Below, piece after piece: positions 1 through 8,168 of a stretch of DNA of 51,943 nt. The notes under the pieces are model-generated. The model was not told the DNA's origin and ran no database searches. It saw nothing but the letters and a program-made list of their open reading frames with translations. Location: contig NZ_CALWJK010000009.1 of the NCBI RefSeq assembly GCF_944380975.1, positions 1 through 51,943 on the forward strand, read 5' to 3'. The stretch is from an uncultured Agathobaculum sp. (GTDB lineage: Bacteria > Bacillota > Clostridia > Oscillospirales > Butyricicoccaceae). Position 1 is the stretch's first letter. The number at the start of each line of letters is the position of its first letter. The translations under genes were made by a program, and so were the position numbers.

Positions 1-74
1 CCCAGTAGCTCAGTCGGCAGAGCACCTGCCTTTTAAGCAGGGTGTCCGGGGTTCGAATCCCCGCTGGGTCACCA
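1..74 (+). tRNA. tRNA-Lys (TTT), lacks first 2 nt at window edge
   Basis: The anticodon loop CTTTTAA carries TTT. The T-arm GTTCGAATCC, acceptor 3' strand CTGGGTC, discriminator A and encoded CCA are all visible. The acceptor 5' strand should be GACCCAG, so the first two bases lie outside the window. Its 3' 50 bp recur exactly at 35973-36022, so this is the intact, reconstituted copy at one end of an integrated element. Confidence 0.95.
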
Positions 75-75
75 A
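26..75 (+). repeat. Left attachment site (50-bp direct repeat inside tRNA-Lys)
   Basis: The segment from the anticodon stem to the base after CCA is identical over 50 bp to 35973-36022. Identity begins at CTGCC; the flanking bases differ (ACCTGCC here, GTCTGCC there). This is the usual footprint of tyrosine-recombinase integration into a tRNA 3' end. Confidence 0.9.
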
Positions 76-80
76 CATTT

Positions 81-116
81 AAGCCATAAAGTCATTGACT
101 TTTTGGCTTTTTTGTT
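81..116 (+). terminator. Terminator after tRNA-Lys
   Basis: An imperfect stem (AAGCC...GGCTT with AAAGTC/GACTTT inside) is followed by a run of T. Position and orientation fit termination of the tRNA transcript; after integration this sequence belongs to the element. Confidence 0.7.
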
Positions 117-135
117 TGTTTTTACAACGGATACA

Positions 136-177
136 AGAAAAACCCTCTCTTGCCCACACAGAGCAAAAGAGGGTTTT
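136..177 (-). terminator. Terminator at the end of the phage late operon
   Basis: The arms AAACCCTCT and AGAGGGTTT form a stem. Read on the minus strand it is followed by TTTTTC. It lies 60 bp after the amidase stop and closes the minus-strand phage transcript. Confidence 0.7.
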
Positions 178-235
178 ATGCGGTATTTTAGGGTGTTTGG
201 TGTGTCACCTGATGTGTCACCTAATTATTGCACCG

Positions 236-1567
236 TTATTTCATTGCGTTCGCCAGCTTGATGACCAGTTCCGTGCCGTATTCATACGCCAGCAGGTACT
301 GCATGGTTTCCGCGGCAAGGCCAGCCGTGCGCTGCACCTTCGTGATTGCCGCCTGCACCTCTTCGTCGGTCTCAAACGCATCGTCCGGCTTCTCCTCCGG
401 CTCATCATAGGCCAGACCCAGCGTATCGAGAACACCCTTCGCGTACGCCACGCCAAACGCCTGCTGCTCGGCCAGCGTGTCGGCCTGCGCGGCGTCCGCC
501 TTGGTATCCACGAACACACCCTCGCAGATGACTGCCGGTGCGACCGTCTCGCGGATGAACGCATAGTAATCGCCGCTGGTGCCCTGACGGGTCTTGACGC
601 CGCGGCTATTCTGACCCATGGCCTTGACATGCTTCTCGATGTTCTGCGCAAGCGTCTTGCCCGTGCCGCCGTGAATCGTGTGGAACACCTTGAATCCGTC
701 GCCACCGCCCGAATTATTGTGCACGTCAATCGCCAGATCAGGCGCGTAGGCGTTGCACTCCGCGATCTCCTGATTCACGGTATCGTCCTCATCTTTGGTG
801 CGGCTCATCTTGACATCCACACCGTAAGCCGTCAGAAAATCACGGCACGCCAGTGCCATCGTGAGGTTAATATCCTTCTCGACCAGATAGCCAACCGCGC
901 CGGGGTCGCTGCCGCCATGACCTACACCGATAAATACCTTTTTCTTGCCCATAGGTTTTTCCTCCTTATTTTTCTTTCTCATACATACTACGCTGCACAC
1001 CGGCCTGCCGTCCGTGCCCTCCTTCTCCGGGGCGAATAAGTAGCCGTCCTCCACACGGTACATGCCGGTACTGCCGCCCGCGTCCTGCACCAGCAGCAGC
1101 TTAATATTATGTTGTTTTGCCGCATAGCGCGCCACCTGCTCCTCGGTGCAGCCGTCCGAGGACTGCACAACGATGATGCGACCGTCTGCCAGCACGCCAA
1201 TCATGTTGCGGCTGCGATAGGTGGACTTGTCCAGCCCGGACAGTACCACGCCGTCCCGCACCGCGACCTTCACACCAGCGACCACATTGCCCGCGCTGAC
1301 GGTCAGATGCTCCGCCGTACCGCCATAGCCGCAGTCCACGTTCTTGGCCTTGAGGTATTGCAGCGTGCGCCCCTTAATCACGCCGTATTTATCGCTGCCC
1401 GAGCCGGTCATGTTGAACAGGCAGAGGTTGTACACCACGTCGGCTTGCTCCTCCGCCGCCCATGTTTTCAGCGTCTTGGCAGGCTTGCTGGCCGCGCCGT
1501 ATGGCGCAGCCGCAAACCAGATGTCGTATTCTTTAGGATCGTAAATATCGCACCGAATGCTGTTCAT
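236..1567 (-). CDS. Phosphodiester glycosidase-like domain fused to N-acetylmuramoyl-L-alanine amidase (endolysin)
   Basis: This is one 443-codon frame. Residues about 5-200 resemble NAGPA/phosphodiester-glycosidase domains (VQSSDGC, QDAGGSTGM). Residues 206-443 form an Amidase_3 cell-wall hydrolase: zinc-site GHGGSDPG, DVHNNSGGG, and catalytic-region Glu in ICEGVF. A very strong Shine-Dalgarno AAGGAGG sits at 961-967, 8 nt before an internal ATG at 952, so a separate 238-residue amidase is almost certainly made as well. The ATG at 1567 overlaps the holin stop (ATGA), which indicates translational coupling. The joined frame may reflect loss of a stop codon between two originally separate genes. 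The role would be host lysis. The amidase is certain by motif; the N-terminal domain is less so. Confidence 0.85.
   Translation of the reverse strand: MNSIRCDIYDPKEYDIWFAAAPYGAASKPAKTLKTWAAEEQADVVYNLCLFNMTGSGSDKYGVIKGRTLQYLKAKNVDCGYGGTAEHLTVSAGNVVAGVKVAVRDGVVLSGLDKSTYRSRNMIGVLADGRIIVVQSSDGCTEEQVARYAAKQHNIKLLLVQDAGGSTGMYRVEDGYLFAPEKEGTDGRPVCSVVCMRKKNKEEKPMGKKKVFIGVGHGGSDPGAVGYLVEKDINLTMALACRDFLTAYGVDVKMSRTKDEDDTVNQEIAECNAYAPDLAIDVHNNSGGGDGFKVFHTIHGGTGKTLAQNIEKHVKAMGQNSRGVKTRQGTSGDYYAFIRETVAPAVICEGVFVDTKADAAQADTLAEQQAFGVAYAKGVLDTLGLAYDEPEEKPDDAFETDEEVQAAITKVQRTAGLAAETMQYLLAYEYGTELVIKLANAMK
961..967 (-). promoter_or_regulatory. Internal ribosome-binding site for the amidase
   Basis: AAGGAGG on the minus strand lies 8 nt upstream of the ATG at 952. 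It is inside the longer reading frame and supports independent translation of the 238-residue amidase. Confidence 0.8.
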
Positions 1568-2049
1568 GGTTCCTCGTCCTCCTCCGACTGCCGCAGGATT
1601 TTGCCGCCAGTCTCTTCCACCGCATCCTTTGCCGCGTCCACCACGCCCGCGAGCCACTTGGGGCACGGCGCGCCAAGCGCCACCGCATTTTCGATGATGC
1701 TGCCAAGCTCAGTCAGGATGTACCACACGACCACCACCGGGCAGATCAGCACGGTGTAGTCAAACGGCAGCACGATGCCCGGCAGATGTGCAAGCATCAT
1801 GCCAAGCAGCAAGTCAGCCGCTCCAGCCACCGCCACCACGACAATGCAGGCCAGCTTATGTAAAATGCCTTTGCGCGCGGCCGCGCTCGACCAGCTACCC
1901 GTGTACATCGCTGCCATCGTACCCGTCGCATAATCTGCCACCATGCAGGCGACAAACAGCAAAACCACCCAGCCAAACCAGCCCCAAAGGGCGGTCAGCA
2001 CAGCCACAGCCGCCGCGCAGGCGGCCTTGATTTCGGTTACTCGATCCAT
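1564..2049 (-). CDS. Phage holin (toxin secretion/phage lysis holin family)
   Basis: This 161-residue protein has three or four hydrophobic segments at about residues 10-38, 62-85 and 93-115, and a charged, acidic C-terminus. It resembles the phage_holin_4 family. GGAGATAC precedes the ATG. It lies directly upstream of the endolysin and overlaps it by 4 nt, the standard holin-endolysin pair. It would permeabilise the membrane at the end of infection. The element is head-defective, so its present role is unclear. Confidence 0.85.
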   Translation of the reverse strand: MDRVTEIKAACAAAVAVLTALWGWFGWVVLLFVACMVADYATGTMAAMYTGSWSSAAARKGILHKLACIVVVAVAGAADLLLGMMLAHLPGIVLPFDYTVLICPVVVVWYILTELGSIIENAVALGAPCPKWLAGVVDAAKDAVEETGGKILRQSEEDEEP

Positions 2050-2123
2050 TTTTGTATCTCCTTTCTCACTTCCACGCCCCGTGAGGGCGCTTTTTTACGT
2101 CCTTTGGTCAACCCGGCAAGAGA

Positions 2124-2531
2124 TCACCTCCCCCGCCGGTGCGCAAGCCATGATGCCAGCCGGTGCAGGGCATTCTCAAGCCACACCGCCGCCGCGCTGA
2201 GGAAAAACCACGCGACCGCAAATTGCAGACACACCTGCCCCCAGAGGTTCAGCGGCATGTCGGAATAGTCCCACACGTTCCAGCCGAGCCAGCGGTTGAC
2301 CACCAACCCCACCAGCAGCTCCAGCGTGGTCACAATCATTGCCCCCTCCAGCATTTGCAGCCATATCGGCGGGTGGTCTTGCCACTCGTCCAGCAGGCCG
2401 ATGAGCACGAAGCACACCCCGCCCAGCACGCCCATGCTCCAATGGGTGTACCCGCGCCAAAGGGTTTCAATGCCCATGTAAGTGATGCCGCCGATGACGG
2501 CGAGCACAATATGTAACAGCAGTTTTCTCAT
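2124..2531 (-). CDS. Small integral membrane protein (ABC-transporter type IV/CmpB-like)
   Basis: This 135-residue protein has four predicted transmembrane helices and an aromatic segment of the form GWNVWDYSDMPLNLWGQ, which resembles the putative ABC-transporter type IV family (PF06541-like). The ATG at 2531 overlaps the stop of the preceding gene (ATGA). Proteins of this type are common between tail and lysis genes of clostridial prophages; the function is unknown. An earlier in-frame start at 2663 lies inside the upstream gene and was rejected because it has no ribosome site. Confidence 0.65.
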   Translation of the reverse strand: MRKLLLHIVLAVIGGITYMGIETLWRGYTHWSMGVLGGVCFVLIGLLDEWQDHPPIWLQMLEGAMIVTTLELLVGLVVNRWLGWNVWDYSDMPLNLWGQVCLQFAVAWFFLSAAAVWLENALHRLASWLAHRRGR

Positions 2532-3220
2532 GTTACAGCCTCCGATTCCGCTACCGCTCCCGCCTCCGTCAGGATCTCCTGCATGTGTGCCGCGAGGTCG
2601 TCCGGCAGCGCTGCGCCGTAGGTGATACCCGCCAGCTCCGCCGCGCCCGCGCGCCTGATCCATTCAAACAGATGGTTGCAGTAGGTCGTGTGGTAAATGA
2701 TATGCGCAACACTGGCCTGCGCAATCGCATTGATTTCGTCCGCCGTGAAAATGCGGCAAAGCGTATCGTCTGTATGGTATAGGTAAACAGGTGCGCCCTT
2801 GTCAATTTCATTTTTCGCGGTTGTCAGGTTGATCTGGTCTTTCTCTGTCAGCGAGAAATGCTCTGTGCCCTGCGTGGTCTCCACATCCATGCCCGCATAG
2901 ATGGCGGCTTCGCTCGCCGCGGATATTTCCGCATGTTTGGCTGCACGCAGTCTCGGAAGGATGTCCGCTTCGATCTCCTCCTCGCTGCGCAGCACCGGCT
3001 TGCCGTCTACGAGTTTATAACGCGGAACTGATGGTGTTGTATTAGTGTACAGGCCACCATCAAAATAACAACACTGGCAATATTCATGCCTTCTATCGGT
3101 ACCTTTGTCCACCTGAATCCAATCATGCAAATTCTTTATGTTGCTAAATGTTACTCCACCTTCGCACTGGATAATTCGTCCTTGCTCGTCGGTTCGAACA
3201 TAAACAATATATTCCTGCAT
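2528..3220 (-). CDS. Phage tail-associated protein with DUF4376-like C-terminus
   Basis: This 230-residue protein starts after GAGGAGGATTT. The C-terminal part (about residues 110-200; FSLTEKDQINL, YHTDD, F-A-EI) has the pattern of the DUF4376/XkdW-type domain found after tail-fibre genes. Its position between the tail fibre (10 nt upstream) and the lysis genes agrees. It is probably a structural or fibre-accessory protein. No catalytic motif is visible. Confidence 0.6.
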   Translation of the reverse strand: MQEYIVYVRTDEQGRIIQCEGGVTFSNIKNLHDWIQVDKGTDRRHEYCQCCYFDGGLYTNTTPSVPRYKLVDGKPVLRSEEEIEADILPRLRAAKHAEISAASEAAIYAGMDVETTQGTEHFSLTEKDQINLTTAKNEIDKGAPVYLYHTDDTLCRIFTADEINAIAQASVAHIIYHTTYCNHLFEWIRRAGAAELAGITYGAALPDDLAAHMQEILTEAGAVAESEAVT

Positions 3221-3229
3221 AAATCCTCC

Positions 3230-4162
3230 TCACGGGCATTGCAATACAAGTGTAGAATCCTCGTACCCAATACCGAGCATTGCAAATTCGTCAGCGACTC
3301 CTTCAGATTCTACTTCTGCAATAATATTGATGCTGTTCTGATTTGGTTGCCATAAAGCAGAAATCGAGGTTATATTTACTCTTGTACCATGAGCGATCAC
3401 AAACAATCCTCCAGTATATGTCATTACTGGATTCCTTCTCATCGTACTGGGTGTTGGCAAAGAGAATCTATACTTAGCTGTAGTTTCAGCAAAGCCATAA
3501 GCCAAATACGCTACATTGCTTCCGCGGGTAGCAAACACCAACAGATCCGATTGGCATTTCGCCAGCTGCGTCGCGTAGTCGTTTTCCTGCTGTGGGAGCA
3601 TATGCCACGCATTGTCCGCATCTTGATAAGCCGCTGTTTGCCCCACACCCCGTTCCAGCTTGGCAAAAATAAATGTCTGCCCCGTTCCGGTGATGGTAAA
3701 GGTGCGGCTCGCATCGTCATATTGGCAGGTCACAATCCCGGTCGTAGTCAGTGCCGTCGCGGTGTAAACGCTGCCGATCGAGCCGGGCAAAATCTGTGCG
3801 ATCGTGCCGTTGAGAACCAGACCGACCGCTGTGATCTGCACTGTGCCGGAAACTAATTTCCAGCGGTCGATGAAATACCCCGGCGCACTGATCGTGCCGG
3901 AAACGCCCCGCTGATTGACCGGAAACACATCCCAGCCCGTGCCGCCTCCGACAAAATAAGCGTTATCCAGTTCGTTCGGGCGAACCCCAGCCCCCAGCGC
4001 CGCAAGCGCCGCTTGTGCGGTTGTCGCACCGCCCAGAGGAGCCAGCGCCGCGTCGATCTTCTCCCAGTTCTCATTGAGCGCTTTCGGGATATTGAACGTG
4101 TTCGCCCCGTCCGTCTCCGGGTCGTAGCAGAACAGCTTCAAAACTTTGGTTAATATACTCAT
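3230..4162 (-). CDS. Phage tail fibre protein
   Basis: This 310-residue protein begins with the conserved fibre N-terminus (DGANTFNIPKALNENWEKID), which attaches to the baseplate. A beta-rich region follows (WDVFPVNQRG, DRWKLVSG, FTITG), as in phage fibres that bind the cell surface. AGGAGGCGGGC precedes the ATG. It sits directly downstream of the XkdU-like baseplate gene. The 3' third (3230-3530) is visibly more A+T-rich than its surroundings, which suggests exchange of the receptor-binding tip. Confidence 0.8.
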   Translation of the reverse strand: MSILTKVLKLFCYDPETDGANTFNIPKALNENWEKIDAALAPLGGATTAQAALAALGAGVRPNELDNAYFVGGGTGWDVFPVNQRGVSGTISAPGYFIDRWKLVSGTVQITAVGLVLNGTIAQILPGSIGSVYTATALTTTGIVTCQYDDASRTFTITGTGQTFIFAKLERGVGQTAAYQDADNAWHMLPQQENDYATQLAKCQSDLLVFATRGSNVAYLAYGFAETTAKYRFSLPTPSTMRRNPVMTYTGGLFVIAHGTRVNITSISALWQPNQNSINIIAEVESEGVADEFAMLGIGYEDSTLVLQCP

Positions 4163-4171
4163 GCCCGCCTC

Positions 4172-4711
4172 CTAAAAAGCAAAATCGCGGATCAGATGGC
4201 TTTGCAGCTCGTTTATCGTCATACCATGCACCTCGCGCACCAAAAGATAGCGGTAAACGTACTGCACCGCAAGGTGCGCCGGGATGACCTCGAGCACCGC
4301 GGCCTGCAAAGCGGCTTGCGCCTGCTCGGTCGGTACGCCATACGAGCCGACAAACCGCAAAATGATCTCGCCCGGCTGGTAGTCCACCTCGACCTCGCCG
4401 TTCTCCCATGCGTCGCACACGCGCTGGATGAGGTCGATGTCGCACTTGCCGGTCGCTGACCGCCACTTTGCCTGCAGCACACTACGTCGCTCGGCTTCCG
4501 TGTCGCCTTTGCCCGGCGTCAGCCCCGCGATGCGCTCCTCGACCGGCAGGATATAGGTCATAGTGTCCAGAAACAGCTGCGCCGCCGCCTCGCGTGCCGC
4601 GTCCCGTTGCCCCTCATCCACCGCCTGCACCGCGCCGAGCAGCGCGATCACCCATGCGTCGCGCCGATAAGCAGTTGGCAGGCTTTGCAGCATATCGTCG
4701 AACTCACGCAT
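4172..4711 (-). CDS. xkdU: XkdU-like baseplate protein (DUF2313 family)
   Basis: This 179-residue protein starts MREFDDMLQSLPTAYR and ends in a beta-strand segment (GYGVPTEQAQAALQAAV, LAVQYVY), as in Mu gp48/XkdU-like tail-end proteins. Its start overlaps the end of the baseplate J gene by 8 nt. It would connect the baseplate wedge to the tail fibre. Confidence 0.8.
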   Translation of the reverse strand: MREFDDMLQSLPTAYRRDAWVIALLGAVQAVDEGQRDAAREAAAQLFLDTMTYILPVEERIAGLTPGKGDTEAERRSVLQAKWRSATGKCDIDLIQRVCDAWENGEVEVDYQPGEIILRFVGSYGVPTEQAQAALQAAVLEVIPAHLAVQYVYRYLLVREVHGMTINELQSHLIRDFAF

Positions 4712-5765
4712 AGCTGATGCTCACCTCCCCCAGCACTGCGCACTCCCGCTCGCCGACGGCGACATTCCCCGTGCCGCCGTTCACCGTGAGATTTTCGAGG
4801 TCGAGCACGCCCTCCACGTCCAGAATACGGTCGGTGATACGGGCAAAGCTGACGTAGTCCTGCCGGAACACGATTTCGGCAAGGTACGCGGTCACTGCCG
4901 CTTGGATGCCCGCCGTGATCGTCTCCTCCTCGGCGGTGTTCAATTTGGACACCGTCGCGCTGATGGAGATTTCCTTTTTGGCTGCCGCCTCGACGAAGCA
5001 CTGCGCACCGATTGGCGCCTGTCCCTCGCCGCGCCCCGTACTGCCGGGGTCGATGTAGGCCTGCACCTGCTCGACCAAGTCCTCCGGCGCGGGCTGGCCG
5101 GTGCTGTCCACCAGCACCACATCCACCGTGTTTACGCCGTGACCGAGCGGAAACACCTTGACCGCACCCACGCCGCTGACCTCCAGCGCCCAGCTTTGAT
5201 AATGATAGATATTGCCCGAGGTCGCGGGCGTGCGAATTTTGAGCAGATAGCGCGCGTAGTAGGCCGCGTCGTCCTCCTCGTCGTAGCCGCCCGTGGTCGG
5301 CTCTGGGTTATCGCAAGCCGCGATGCCCTGCAAGGTGACCGGCATCTGCGTGATGCTGTGCGCAGGCAGATTGCCCGCCGCGCCGTCCACCCGACAGGTG
5401 ACGCGCACCGTGCCCTCGCCGGTGATCTGCACGGTTTCACTCGCCGCGAACTGGATGCCGCCCCCGCTCTCAAACAGCGCGCCTTGGTTTACCGTTCCCG
5501 TACCCGTGACGGTCAACGTGCCGGTGGCAAAGGTCGCCTGTCGCCGCTCGAGACCTGCGCGCGGGAACACATAACGGTCAAGGTCGCCGCCCGTCAGGTT
5601 CTCCGGGTCGAGCGCCGCGCGCATCGCCGCGACTTCCTCGTCCGTGCCCTCCATGCGCAGCGCAACCGCCGCCAGCAGGTCATGGGTCGGATAGCCGACC
5701 GTCTTTTGATAGCTGTCCGGCATTGCCGCCAGCAGGTCGGTCAATATCTCATTCGCTGTTGACAT
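4704..5765 (-). CDS. xkdT: Baseplate J-like protein (XkdT)
   Basis: This 353-residue protein has the typical order: an N-terminal helical part (MSTANEILTDLLAAMPDSYQKTVGYPTHD-type start), the G-S-ATGTVT-like beta repeats, the central PTTGGYDEEDDAAYYAR segment, which is the hallmark of Mu gp47/XkdT, and a C-terminal RITDRILDVEGVLD. Length and position match baseplate J proteins of contractile tails. It overlaps its neighbours on both sides. Confidence 0.92.
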   Translation of the reverse strand: MSTANEILTDLLAAMPDSYQKTVGYPTHDLLAAVALRMEGTDEEVAAMRAALDPENLTGGDLDRYVFPRAGLERRQATFATGTLTVTGTGTVNQGALFESGGGIQFAASETVQITGEGTVRVTCRVDGAAGNLPAHSITQMPVTLQGIAACDNPEPTTGGYDEEDDAAYYARYLLKIRTPATSGNIYHYQSWALEVSGVGAVKVFPLGHGVNTVDVVLVDSTGQPAPEDLVEQVQAYIDPGSTGRGEGQAPIGAQCFVEAAAKKEISISATVSKLNTAEEETITAGIQAAVTAYLAEIVFRQDYVSFARITDRILDVEGVLDLENLTVNGGTGNVAVGERECAVLGEVSISYA

Positions 5766-6204
5766 AGGCCGTCACCTCCGTCTGTTCTCCGGTGCGCAAG
5801 TGCGCGGTAAACTCCACCTGCAGACCGCGCCGCAGGCGGGTAAAGCTGAAGCTGTCCACCGTGCGCACCGCGGGATTGAATGCCGCCGTCTCGCGCACCT
5901 GCCGCTCGATCTCGGCAGTGATGAAGCCCAGCGGCGCGCGCTTTTGCAGCAGCGTGCGGTCGATCCTCAGCACGGTGGATGCGTCCGTGCGGTAGACCGG
6001 TATCGCGTCCGGCGGCTGGCGCAGCATGAGAGCAAACCACTGTTTGACCGCTTCCACGCCTGACCGCTCGACCAGCGCGCCGTCCACCAGCCGGAACGCG
6101 CCGCGCCCCCGCTCGTCGAAGTCGAACGCAGGCACGCGCCCGACCTCCGCCGCCAGGATGCCCTGTAGCTCGGTCGGGGAAAAGGAAAATTTCGCGTCTG
6201 CCAT
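5749..6204 (-). CDS. xkdS: XkdS-like baseplate protein (DUF2634)
   Basis: This 151-residue protein contains the FRLVDG(A)LVE, VKQW and IDRTLLQ pattern of DUF2634/gp25-like wedge proteins. Its stop overlaps the start of the baseplate J gene by 17 nt. GGAGG precedes the ATG at 6204. It is a structural component of a contractile-tail baseplate. Confidence 0.8.
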   Translation of the reverse strand: MADAKFSFSPTELQGILAAEVGRVPAFDFDERGRGAFRLVDGALVERSGVEAVKQWFALMLRQPPDAIPVYRTDASTVLRIDRTLLQKRAPLGFITAEIERQVRETAAFNPAVRTVDSFSFTRLRRGLQVEFTAHLRTGEQTEVTAYVNSE

Positions 6205-6207
6205 GGG

Positions 6208-6489
6208 TTAACCTCCTGAAATCTTGTCAAGGATGAGCAGCCCGCCGCCGGACAGGATCGCCGCGGCACGCTCGCCCGTTTGCCAGTCCCGCGCGGCCGC
6301 CGTCGCGGTGAGGGTGAGGTTCACGCCCTCCTCTGCCCGCACATTGCCGTTCACCACCGAGAAAATCAGCGGTTTCGGGCGCTCCTGCTCACACACTGCC
6401 TCATACCACGCCGCCGCATAGGGCGACTTTTTGGCACGTCTTCCACCATGCTTCATAATCGCTTCCGCGAGTTTCGTCTCGTATGCCAT
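6208..6489 (-). CDS. xkdR: XkdR-like tail protein (DUF2577)
   Basis: This 93-residue protein is translated from the ATG at 6489 behind AAAGGAGG. The frame is open upstream to 6510, but that start lacks a ribosome site. The sequence MAYETKLAEAIMKHGG and the central PLIFSVVNGNVRAEEGVNLTLTA match the small DUF2577 proteins placed between XkdQ and XkdS. It is followed by XkdS after 3 nt. Confidence 0.75.
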   Translation of the reverse strand: MAYETKLAEAIMKHGGRRAKKSPYAAAWYEAVCEQERPKPLIFSVVNGNVRAEEGVNLTLTATAAARDWQTGERAAAILSGGGLLILDKISGG

Positions 6490-6508
6490 GCGCCCTCCTT
6501 TCAATCCC

Positions 6509-6647
6509 AAAACGGCACTGCCGTTTTCATCAAAACGCGGGGCATGTACCTGCGTTTTGATACCCCGACCCAGCCGCCTTGGGCGGCGACATTCGGGTAT
6601 CGGCGGGCTTGCCCGCCGTATATAGGGGGCTTATGAAGCCCCCTATA
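6509..6647 (-). repeat. Five tandem hairpins between XkdQ-like and XkdR-like genes
   Basis: Five inverted repeats are packed in 139 nt. They lie at 6509-6527 (9-bp arms), 6529-6561 (10-bp arms around 13 nt), 6573-6587 (GCCGCC/GGCGGC), 6601-6618 (8-bp arms around TT) and 6621-6647 (12-bp arms around ATG). None is followed by a T-run, so they do not look like ordinary terminators. They fill the only sizeable gap in the baseplate operon. Confidence 0.8.
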
Positions 6648-6650
6648 GGC

Positions 6651-8156
6651 TCACCATGGTGTGCAAAACCCTGTGATTTCCGAATAGTACCGCGTCATCG
6701 CGCGCACGCTGTCCGAGCAGTTGCCCTCGATGGTCTGCACGCTCGCCCGCGTCGCGCCGGTCACGATGCCGATGTGCCGCGTGCCCTGTATCATCAGGTC
6801 TCCCGCTTTGGGGATGTAGCCGCTTGAAACCGTCTTGTACTGCCCGCGCGCCCGGAAATAGTCCGCCATGTCACCGACATAGCCGTAACCCGTCGGGATG
6901 GGCGCGCCGGACTGGTCGGCGCACCAGCAGACGAAGTACACGCACCACGCCGCGCCGTTGTTGCCCGCCCACGCGCCGTACTTGTTGATGTTGCCGGGGC
7001 TTTCCTTGTAGCCGACCTGACTGCGCGCGACCGCCACAAAGCTGGACGCGCTGCCGTTTCCGCCCGTGCCGGATGACCCTGCGCCGATGGTGTCAGGCAG
7101 TCCCCAGACGGATACGGCATCCGTGCCGCCCGCCGCGCGCGGCTCGTCGAGGGCGGTGATCTCCAGCTCCATCGTGTGCCCCGCGCCGCCGTAGTGATGC
7201 ACCACGCGCGTGACGCGGTGCTTGCCCTTGATCCCGAAGGCCGGACTGTTAAAAGACAGCACCGTACCGCTTGTCACCTCGTCGCAGCCCCAAATCTCGC
7301 TGATCGTGCGCGTGCGGCCGATGCGGTCTTTCTGCGCAAGGAGCGTGCGCACCATCTGGCCGAGCTGCGCCGTGCCGGGGTTCTCGCTGACGCGCTCGAT
7401 GTACTGCAAAAAGCCGTATTTCTCGATGGACGCAGTGTTTGACGCCTGCGCGCCGATGTACACCTTGCCGCCGTCCTCGGCGGCGAGCACCACCGCGTTG
7501 TATAGCTCTGCGATGCTGTCCTCGCCCGACACCTGCCCCAGCGCCCATGTGATGTCAAAGGGCGCGAGGTTCCACGCAGGGCGGTGAAACGCCTTGATGG
7601 CGGCGGTCGGCAGCTCACGCACGACCAAACCCTCGGGTGACATGCGCGCCTGATATTCCTTGCCGGTCTCCGCGCTGCACCGCTCCAAAATGTCCGCGAT
7701 GATGTCGTTCACCGCGTCCCCCAGCCAGACCTCGCTGATTTTGGTCGGCAGACTGCAAATGCTTTTGACGCCCACGCCCGCCTTGCCGCACGCCGCGCGG
7801 ATGGCTTCGTCCGCTGCCATGCCGCTGCACTGCAAAATGATGCCGCTGCGGCCGAGATACCAGCCGCGGTCGTAGGCCGTGAGCGCGCCGTCCAGCCCAA
7901 CCGTCACCAGCTGCCCGACGAACACATCCTGCTGCGCCGCTTCATTGCGCAGACGCAGCTGATCGCCCGGCGCGAGCGCGATTTTGGGGACGTACTTGTC
8001 CCACGGGCTGACGATCTGCGTGCCGGTCAGCTCGACCGACAGCGCGGTGATGTCGTCCGTCGCAGTCAGATCACCCACAAAAGCCGTAATGTCGCGCGCG
8101 GCCTGTCCGCTGCGCTCAAGGTACAGCCGATGATCGTCCACATATCCGTAAGCCAC
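6651..8156 (-). CDS. xkdQ: XkdQ-like tail hub protein with C-terminal CHAP peptidoglycan hydrolase
   Basis: This 501-residue protein starts at a GTG behind AAGGAGG. Residues 1-350 resemble XkdQ/gpD-like hub proteins. Residues about 370-501 form a CHAP domain. The catalytic Cys is in the segment around GAAWCVYFVCWCADQ, the His in TRHIGIVTG and the Asn in IEGNCS. This is a tail-tip lysin that opens the cell wall during injection. The Gly/Ser-rich linker (about 355-370) separates the domains. Confidence 0.85.
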   Translation of the reverse strand: MAYGYVDDHRLYLERSGQAARDITAFVGDLTATDDITALSVELTGTQIVSPWDKYVPKIALAPGDQLRLRNEAAQQDVFVGQLVTVGLDGALTAYDRGWYLGRSGIILQCSGMAADEAIRAACGKAGVGVKSICSLPTKISEVWLGDAVNDIIADILERCSAETGKEYQARMSPEGLVVRELPTAAIKAFHRPAWNLAPFDITWALGQVSGEDSIAELYNAVVLAAEDGGKVYIGAQASNTASIEKYGFLQYIERVSENPGTAQLGQMVRTLLAQKDRIGRTRTISEIWGCDEVTSGTVLSFNSPAFGIKGKHRVTRVVHHYGGAGHTMELEITALDEPRAAGGTDAVSVWGLPDTIGAGSSGTGGNGSASSFVAVARSQVGYKESPGNINKYGAWAGNNGAAWCVYFVCWCADQSGAPIPTGYGYVGDMADYFRARGQYKTVSSGYIPKAGDLMIQGTRHIGIVTGATRASVQTIEGNCSDSVRAMTRYYSEITGFCTPW

Positions 8157-8168
8157 GCCCGCACCTCC

